Source: Talpa occidentalis (Eukaryota; Chordata; Mammalia; Eulipotyphla; Talpidae). From it: DNA of 64,000 nucleotides. The stretch is from the NCBI RefSeq assembly GCF_014898055.3, contig NW_026555331.1:109799194-109863193 (forward strand). The letters are read 5' to 3'. Position 1 is the first letter of the stretch; each line of letters starts with the position of its first letter. The notes beneath the pieces were generated by a model, which did not search any database, was not told where the DNA came from, and was given only the letters and a program-made list of their open reading frames with translations. The position numbers and the translations under genes were made by a program. This document shows, one piece after another, positions 25,101 to 34,100 of the stretch.

Positions 25101-28100
25101 AAGTTGTTTGGGTGCATGTTAGAAATGCAAACCCTTGGGTCCCATCCTAGACTCTTTGACTCCAAATCTACATTTTAATAAGACCCCTCAGATATCTGTA
25201 TAACACATATAAGGGCAATGTTCAGAATCACCTGGAAACTATGACTATCACTAGGTCTGGCATTGGGAGGATTCTAATATGCAAGTATTGTTAAGAATAC
25301 TGATCCAGGGCCTTCCCCAGTGGTGCAGCAGGTTGAGCACAGTGCTGTGAAGCTATCCACAGCCTCTGCTATGCCGGTTCCATTCCCAGCTGGCCAGGGA
25401 GAACTCTCCTATCTCACCTACTGCTCCCCTCAGCAGTGTATTTCGGTCCTTCTGCCTATTGTGCTCCCTGCTCTGTCTCTGGTGGATTCTCTCACCCTCC
25501 TGTGCCTCTGGCCTTTACCCCAGTGCTTGTAAAATAAATAAATATTAAAAAAAAAAAATACTGATCCAGTTAGGACTGGAATCAGTTAGGACTGCATCTC
25601 TGCACCTCCATTCCCAGAGATCCTGAGTCAACAGATCACTCTAAACTTGGAAATTTGCATTTTAAACAAGTTTTATTAGGAAAAACAAAAGACAAAAACA
25701 AACGATAAATGACAAATGTAAATTCAAAAGCTACTCTCAAGGAGAATCAAGAAAATCCTGATAGCTGAAAACAACAAACGGTTAAGAAAGGGAAAGAATT
25801 AAAATTAAAAATCAAAATCTTTTTTACTTTCCCTAGTAAGTCATTTTTTTTTTTATATAGAGGCATGTTTTTTATTTATTTGTTTGTTTGTTTGTTTGTT
25901 TTGTTTATACATGCACTGGGTACAGTCAGAAGCGCGGGAGGGTGAGAGAATTCACCAGAGCCAGAGCGGGGAGCAGAGCAGGCAGACTGACGAAATACAC
26001 TGCTGAGGGGAGCAGCGGGCGGCAGGAGAGGTCTGCACGCCATGTGGGACCCTCCTCTGGTGGCCGGGGAGCAGCCGGGGATCCAACCAGCGCCGCGGAG
26101 GCCGCGGGCAGCTTCGCAACCCAGCGCTCAACCGCTGCGCCACCAGGGAGGCCCCCTAGTAAGTCATTTTTAATGAGTTTTCTATGACTTATAGTCATTC
26201 AGTCTGAGTCTCATTTTCACCAAATGTCAAATGGGGGATTATAACTTGGTTATCTCTACCCTTAGCACTCAATAACCTCACACAGCTATTACAACTAACA
26301 CTTCAGTCTTCACACTCTTCAAGGTGCCTCCATGGCTATTTTCTGTTTTTATTTTGATCTCCCTGTTCCAAAACTAAAGCCTTGGTAGGTTTGACCCTTT
26401 AATTTCGTTTCACTTTGAGAACAGGAAATAGGAATGAATTCAATATGTAACAGAGATATTGAGTCTCAACGTGAAACACAGGACTGCCTTAAATTTCAGT
26501 CATGATTTAAAGAAACTATTAATCCTGGTGAGATGTAGAATTCACGATGGTCTATGTGATGATGATTATAAGGTGACTTTAGTAAATCTAAACGTCCACC
26601 ATATATTTGGCATTGAGAAAAATGGTACTTTACAACACTTAAGAAAAAAATTTAAAAACTAATAATAACAATAAGATGTGACATCTTTTTTATCAGCTGC
26701 AATTTGCAGAACACATTCACCAAAAAAGCAAAAAGATTCTGTAATCCTTTTGAGGCAAATATGGCTCTTCTATTTCCATGAGATCCTAAGTCTTGTGACT
26801 AGGATGTATCAAAACCTACAGGAAAGTCTACTGCTGTCCTCTGACTGGAAGCTTAGTCATGAAGGTGTTAATAAGCACATTTACCCAAAAAAGGATGAAC
26901 TGGTATGGATTTCAGTGTTTTAAGAACAAGTACCTGGATACTTATCACAATAATATGCAAGCTCATTAAATACTTCTGAGGAAAGACGACCAAACTACAA
27001 ACACTAGTCAATCTAATGAAAATAATAGATTTTATCTCAGTGGAGGAAAAAAAGACCCCCAATACACACTCTATACCCAGACCCAGCATACTAAGCAAGA
27101 GATTTTAACAAGTCTGATAACCAATAAGCCATCCCAACATTAAGGTTGTGGATTTCCCCCAATTGCAAACATTTCTTGGACATCACATCCTACTTATCCT
27201 TGAAAGGATTAAGAAAACTGTGATACTTTTTGGTTACTTTACTTTGTTTTGTTTCATTTTTTAATATTTTGTTTATTTAGGCATACAAAAACTGGGGTGT
27301 AGGCCAGAGGTGCAGGGGGTGAGAAGATTCACCAGAGACAGGGTAGGGAGCAGAACAGGCAAATCTACTGAAATACACTGCTAAGGGGAGCCGTGGACAC
27401 AACAGGAGAGGTCTGCCATGCCATGTGGGTCAGCTCCCTGGCTGGGGATCAAACTCATGCTGCAGAGGCTGCTGAGCTTCATCGTGCTGAGACTTAACCC
27501 CTGGCGTCACCAGGAAGGCCTGGTGGTATATCTGTAAGGATATACCAATGGGAGTGATTCTGCTAAGTCAACAAAGTAGTACTCTTTCTAAAAGAGTTCT
27601 CAGGTTTTGGACTATGAGAGGCCATCTTCCCACTAATGTATCTTGACAGCTGCCTCAGACTTCATTCTACAGCTTGATAGATGATTCACATGCCATGAGA
27701 CCTAACTTCAATCCCAAACTTCACCCAGGAACTCAGGAATGATGGTGGGCCATTCATTCACCTGGCCCACTTCAGTTTCCTCACTTGTAAAACTCCAGGA
27801 GGTAACCTTTAAGTTCCAGATGTTTATGAAATATCTTGGAGATCAGAGATGAGAACAGAGAAATAAGGTCTTTAAAAAATATCTTTTAAATGAAGTAGAA
27901 AACAGTAGCACTATGCCAGTTACATAAGTACTTAGTGATCACTTAATGATTGCTATTCAAATGAGGTGTGACATTCAAAAAGCAAGTGAACGCTTAAAAA
28001 ATAAAAAGGGAAATGCAGTACAGAGCAGTAGCACTTTAGGCAAATTTAAATTGGTATAAAATTATGAATAAAGCCTCATTTCTCTCAATTACACCAATCT

Positions 28101-31100
28101 CCCCAAATTAAAATTGTCAAGAAAGCAAGTTTTCAAAAGTAAATAGTCCAATATTTTATAAACTGTGTTCAAGACATGGCTGATGCTACTATAAACTAGA
28201 AGATAAAATCACTTCCATCCTTGGTCAGTACATGAATCACAGTACTTCAATACTTCACTGAGTAATTTTGGTGAATATGCTGCGATGTTCACATTTGCTA
28301 CATAAACAGTTAAAATTAGAAGATGCCATCCAAGCACTGATTATGCATAGTCCAGTGCAGCACAACACACCTGACTACCAGTTACTTTGGAGAGGGCATC
28401 AAACATGAAGAAAGATGCCAGGCAAACATGAAGATATGTGAACTGTTAATTTAAATGATCAGGAAAAACAGATCTATAGTAACAATGCTGAGAAAACAAA
28501 GAATAGTCTTATAACAAAAAATAAAAGTTACAAGTACGTTTATATATTCTGAAAACTAATACTTCCACTTAAATTTATTCCTATTCAAAGAGTCTAGAAT
28601 AATGAAAAGTCACCCAAGGAGAACTGATCTTTTCCATGAAATAAGAATGCCTTTTATGGGGTTGAACTGAAGCATAACATTCCTGACCTAGAAATAGATA
28701 TAATTTTTACTAACTTTGATAACTAATAATCATTAGAATAGATAATTAAAGAAAACACTTTCCCTTGAAGAGTAATGTTCCAATGGTTTGGGTAAAACTC
28801 TTAGTGAGAAAAGATAAGAATGCAGGACTAAATATAAACAAAAAGTCTAAAGATACCCCACTTGCACAGATATGCACACATACACATAGATTCTTAGTCA
28901 CTATAAAAATGTACACCTCTCACTAACATAAACTTTAAGAAACACTAACACAATCTAATAGGCTAAGTGTGTAAAGCTTATAATAAGAGCAACTATAATT
29001 CAAATTTTAGCAATATCCAAATACAAATATGTATTTAATAAAATTGTATCCATTTTCACTATTGATGCTGACAGAGGAAAGAATAAAAAACCTAAAGGAG
29101 GCCTCACAAGACTAAAAGCTGACTCACACAGGAGGTGGGTAGAGGGGATTAACATGACCATTAATAGAGCAATAGGAATCAAGACCCTCAGGCGCCAGTG
29201 CCTTATCACAAGGCATAAGACCCAAGAAGGATCACAGACCTGAGGGTAAAGATTGGGCCCATCCTGGAATCTCTGGTCCTCTTCTAGTTTTGCCTAATTA
29301 TCCAACATCAGCAACAAACAGGCCACTCCAGGGAGGAGTGCGCCCCTCCCAAGGAGAAAAGCACTATATCAGTGTAGTCTCTGCACTGGCTCGGGCAGCA
29401 ATCCCACTGCACACCTATGCCTAGGCAGGTGCAAGGCCGCCCCCCTGCTACCATGCAGGCCTCTCTCAGCAAACCTGAACCTTTTGGGGCAGCTCTTCCT
29501 GCCCGCTTGTGCCTATGCAAGTGTCTTTTACTTTTCTGTCCCTTTTCTAATAAACTTGCTCTTTATTTATTTTTGTGGGACCCTCACAGGCGGCCGGGGA
29601 TCAAACCGGCGCTGCAGAGGCTGCTGCGGGCAGCCTCGCAATCCAGCGCTCAACTGCTGCGCCACCAGGGGAGGCCCTATAAACCAGCTCTTTAAATATA
29701 ACTAACATCTCTGTCTCCTGGAGAAACTCGCCTGGGAAACTCGCCATGTGCCGCTGAAAGGGGAGCTCTGGTGAAACCTTTCCCAGCATGAATCCAAGGA
29801 CCCCGCACTGCAAACCCACAGACTCCAAAAATGACATCAGTGCCTTTTTGCAGAGCAAAAATCAATCATGAGTTGTTTATGCATCCTTATATTTATACAA
29901 ATTAAATGCATCACATTTGTTATTTATTTTGAGCACTTAAGAGTATCACAAATTCAGACCCCTTCTAATTGTGCCTTAATAATAAAAGATATTTGGATGA
30001 TTTGGATGCTCTAGAGAATCTAAACATTCTTCAGAGGTAACTAGAAGTCTATTTTAGGAGAAAAAAATGGTTGTAAACATGGAAGGAAACTATTCACTGG
30101 CTTTCCAGGAAAAGGTGTCTGCCTGGCAGCCATGTGTGAGCACACACCCCTCAGGGGCTGCACTCAGCCGTGCCTAAGTGTCTGTCTGAAACAGGGCCAC
30201 TAAGATGGCCACTAGTCTCTATGCCTCAATTTCTCAGTTTTTCTTGTCCCTAACACCACTCCTAACATTCTCGCTCCACTTCTTATTCTTGTGTGTCTAT
30301 GTATGATTCCTCTTTTCCTTATTTCTCCTGCAGAAGGAAGAAATAAGAAAGCTAACACTTACTGAACACTAATGTAGGGTAAAGAAAATATCAGGCTTTT
30401 CTGCCCTTCCGCCATCAGGATAGATGATGGATCCTTGTCCTGAATGCATGCCTGATGGCGGGCACCTGAAATAGGGTGTGGGCATAGGTAGATGGGATTC
30501 ACCTGGGCTAAGACTGGGCTTTTAAGGGCGGCGTCACCGGGATGCCAGAATGAAGCTGAGAAGAAGCCGAAAGAGAAGCCGAGAAGCAGCAGAACAAACT
30601 CCAGAGAGCACAGATAGAGTGAAGACTTGCTGGGGTTGGGAGGCCTGCCAGCCTCCCACCCCCCCAGCCAGCACCCCTGCCTTGCACGTACCCGCCGAAC
30701 CCCAATAAAAGACCTGCAAAACCACTGAGGACCCTGACTCCTCCTTTACCCGGTCTGCATGGGATCAGAAAACCTGCACTGGGTCCTGGTCCTGACCTCT
30801 ACAACTAAATATTAGGGTTTCTCAGAACTGGACCCTGGGGCTTCAATTCTGCTCTTGCTGTACTGATCCTAAAGAAGACAAAATACAACCTAGCAGTAAA
30901 GAGCAGGAACTCGGGGGCCACAATACCTAGGCTGGAATCCTGGGGATACTTGGGGTAATCATGGGCAAGATACCCTAACATACATGTGCCTCAAACCTCC
31001 TATCTGGGAAAATGGGTATGGCAATCAGTGTCACAGTGAGAATGACTTAGCAGTGAAATAAGTTTAAGATAAATGAATTAATCTAAATGACTTAAAACAA

Positions 31101-34100
31101 TGTCTGGCACGATGTAGGCCCCATGTCCCTCCAAGAGTTAGTCACAATTCCCAAGGACGATTTATTCTTTACCATAATCAGGTAAGCATTTATTATCTCA
31201 TTTTCAAGATGAGCCAATCAAAACTCAGAAATATTAAGGGATTCAGAGCTTTAAGTGTGGAAACAGCATTCAAAGGCAAGTCAGTATTAGATACCTGTGC
31301 TTCTCCAAGTGCACCGCACTGCCTCCTACCCATTCTACTCCCAACGCCGTACCCTCAGCCCTTTGCCTCCACCCATGTTCCTACTCCTTTTCCCCAAAGA
31401 AGCTGCGTGTGTTTCCCATTACAAGGGTGTTGTGTGCAAGTTTCTGCCTATCAGTAACCACTGTAGTGGTTAGACAGGTGCTTGTGGTTCTTAGTACGGT
31501 TGCAAAATACTCTTTAGTGATGCCCATAAAGAGACTTTGAAAAATAGAGGATTATTATTACTTACAAGCACACCAGGGGCCACACATTGAGATCACTGTG
31601 TAGGTGAGAGAGAAGTGGGAAGAAGGGGGCGCCACCTTTATGTGTTGTGTGACAGCTGGGCAATGAATCACTGGTCCTCTTTGAAATCGACAATGGGCAT
31701 CAAAGTCAAGCACTACATGCAAAAAGAAAAGCCAGCTCTCAGGGCTTTTACTGCAATGATCTTCCAGGCTCTCAGAAGCAGTGGTTCTAAATGTGGCAAT
31801 TTTGCCTCCCAGGGGACATATGCCAACATCTGGAGACTCAGGTTCTTCTCACAGCTGGGGAGGTGCTACTGGCATCTAACAGAGAGGCCAGGGTGTTACC
31901 AAATATCCCCCAAGACAAAGACTTCTCCCAACCAAGACACTGTAGTGAGAAGCCCTACCAGTAAAGAGCCAGCTGCAAGCAGGAGCGCAGTGGCTATGAC
32001 CACAGGAAGCAGGCAGGTAATGAAAATAAGTCACGGAGGACAGCAGTAAAGGGGCAAAAAAGAGTGGTCTTTATCATCTTTCCATATTCAGGGTACATTT
32101 TTTCATTATGCTTGTTTTGACCATGGCATCGCATCTTAAGTTACAGTCCCTCACCACAGACAGGCTTTGTGTGCAAGTTTAACTAGTATATCCACAAAAC
32201 ATAGCACCCCTTCTATTTTTCCCTGAAACACAATCCCCTCCCCAGCTATCTTTGTCTTCCCTCCTTTGAAAAGGGACACAGGTACAGGAAACATGTCACT
32301 CTTCTCTCAAATCAAAGTAAAATAGCAGTTATATTGTTACAGGGCAACCCTAATGTGAAATGGGTTGGCCTGACTCTGGGTCCTCACCTGGGTGCTTATA
32401 AGGAACTTATGAGACACAACTGTAGGCACACACAAAAAGGTTAATAAAGGATTTATTTACAAAAAGGGGGAAATAAAGAAAGGAATAACTCAGGGAGAAA
32501 GAGATAAATTGGTGAATGTGTCCTACCAGCTCTGCTGAGCTGGGACCCTAATAGCACGCTGAAAGCTGGCAAAAAACCGAAGGGGACCCCAAGGCCCGCA
32601 TGTCTGGTTATATACCAACTCTGTCTGCTTAGCTCCACCTTCAGTTCCCAGCAATCCTCCCTTCAGTGGTGATGACATGATAGGATTTATGGTCCTTGGT
32701 GTCTTGATCTCTTTAGTCTGGGGTGGGGGTGGAGTCCGTAACACATGTGTTTGTGGAGTGTGTTCAGGACATCCTTTTCCCCAACAGTATCAGATGATAA
32801 ATGACAACTGGCGATCCCAGTTTGGGGGAAACAGTATATGAGGAAAAATGGACTTTGGCAAACTAGAAAAACAAAATTTTGGCAAACTGGATTCTGTGTT
32901 CCCACTTAGGAAGGGGAGGAGGATATTTACTTAGTTCCAGGGCAAATGTGCCCCATGGGGATGTCAGCTCAGTGATGTTCCATAGCACGCTTCGAACGAG
33001 AGGCAGAACATCACACTTTAAAGCGCAGATGCTTTTCCTCCACCCCACCCATCCCCAAATTCTGATTTTATTGCTCTGATGTGTGATTTGGTTATCAGGA
33101 TTTTTAGTTTTCATGACTCTAGTACACAGCTAAGATTGAGATTGAGTTCAGGAGTCCCATTTTTACATGTGCACAAACTAAGGGTCATTAAAAAAAAAAA
33201 ACGAGTTTAACAAGAGTTGAATTGGAAGTTTTTCTTAAGCAGTGTTTTCAAACTGTGGGTCATAATATTAGATCATAAAATTAAAAAGCAACATCTTATT
33301 AAAAACAACATCTTTTTTAAAAGAGACTAGACAGTCCAAGTGTAGTAAATAAGGGTAAGTGCAGGATGTTACAGGGCCCTTTTGTCTTAAGTAAGTATAT
33401 GCACATATGTACAGATGAGTCTCCATTGTCTTTCCAATATGTTCTCCTCCTTTCTCTGACCTGTTCCCAGTTTTAGGAACATTCAACCCTCACATAAGGA
33501 TTCATTTTGGTCCCTTGCCTCAAGGTTTTCACTTGGCTAGCCAGTAAGCAATGCCAGGGTGGGAGCTAAGTGTTTGGGGGCCATTCTTCTTGGATGATCT
33601 TGCTGCTACAGCACAGCTCTCCTGGGTTCTTCTCCTGAAAAAGTTCCTCTTCCCTTCAAGCTTTCCATGTTGACAATTCCTGGCTGCCTCAGTATTCTCT
33701 GTGGATTCTTTAAACCTGCTCACACTTCTGAAAACATACCACTTATTAAGTGTGTTTCCTGCCAGGACAATGACGTGCATAAATAGGTGACAAACACATG
33801 CATAAATGCACTGGGTGGCATTTTCAAAAGTGTGGACAATTTACACATAAACTATATTGTTTATTGCATGGCTTCTCATTAAAAAAGTTTGAGAACCATT
33901 ATCATGGTACTTCTTACTAAGTCATTGCTTCCCCTGGTTGATACAGGGAGCTACTGCACTAAAAATTCTAAAAATAAACATTTCAAGAACCCTTTCTTAC
34001 AACTGTTGTCGAATAAATATTAACTAATGTCCAAAAAGAAGAAAAATATATATATTTACTAAAATTGATTTGAACAATGCTTAACAACACTATCGGAGAA

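Noticed and set aside
30373..32786. Region between two LTRs as a provirus
   Set aside because: The two LTRs differ in sequence and face opposite directions. The DNA between them is MIR and hAT fossils with no viral genes.
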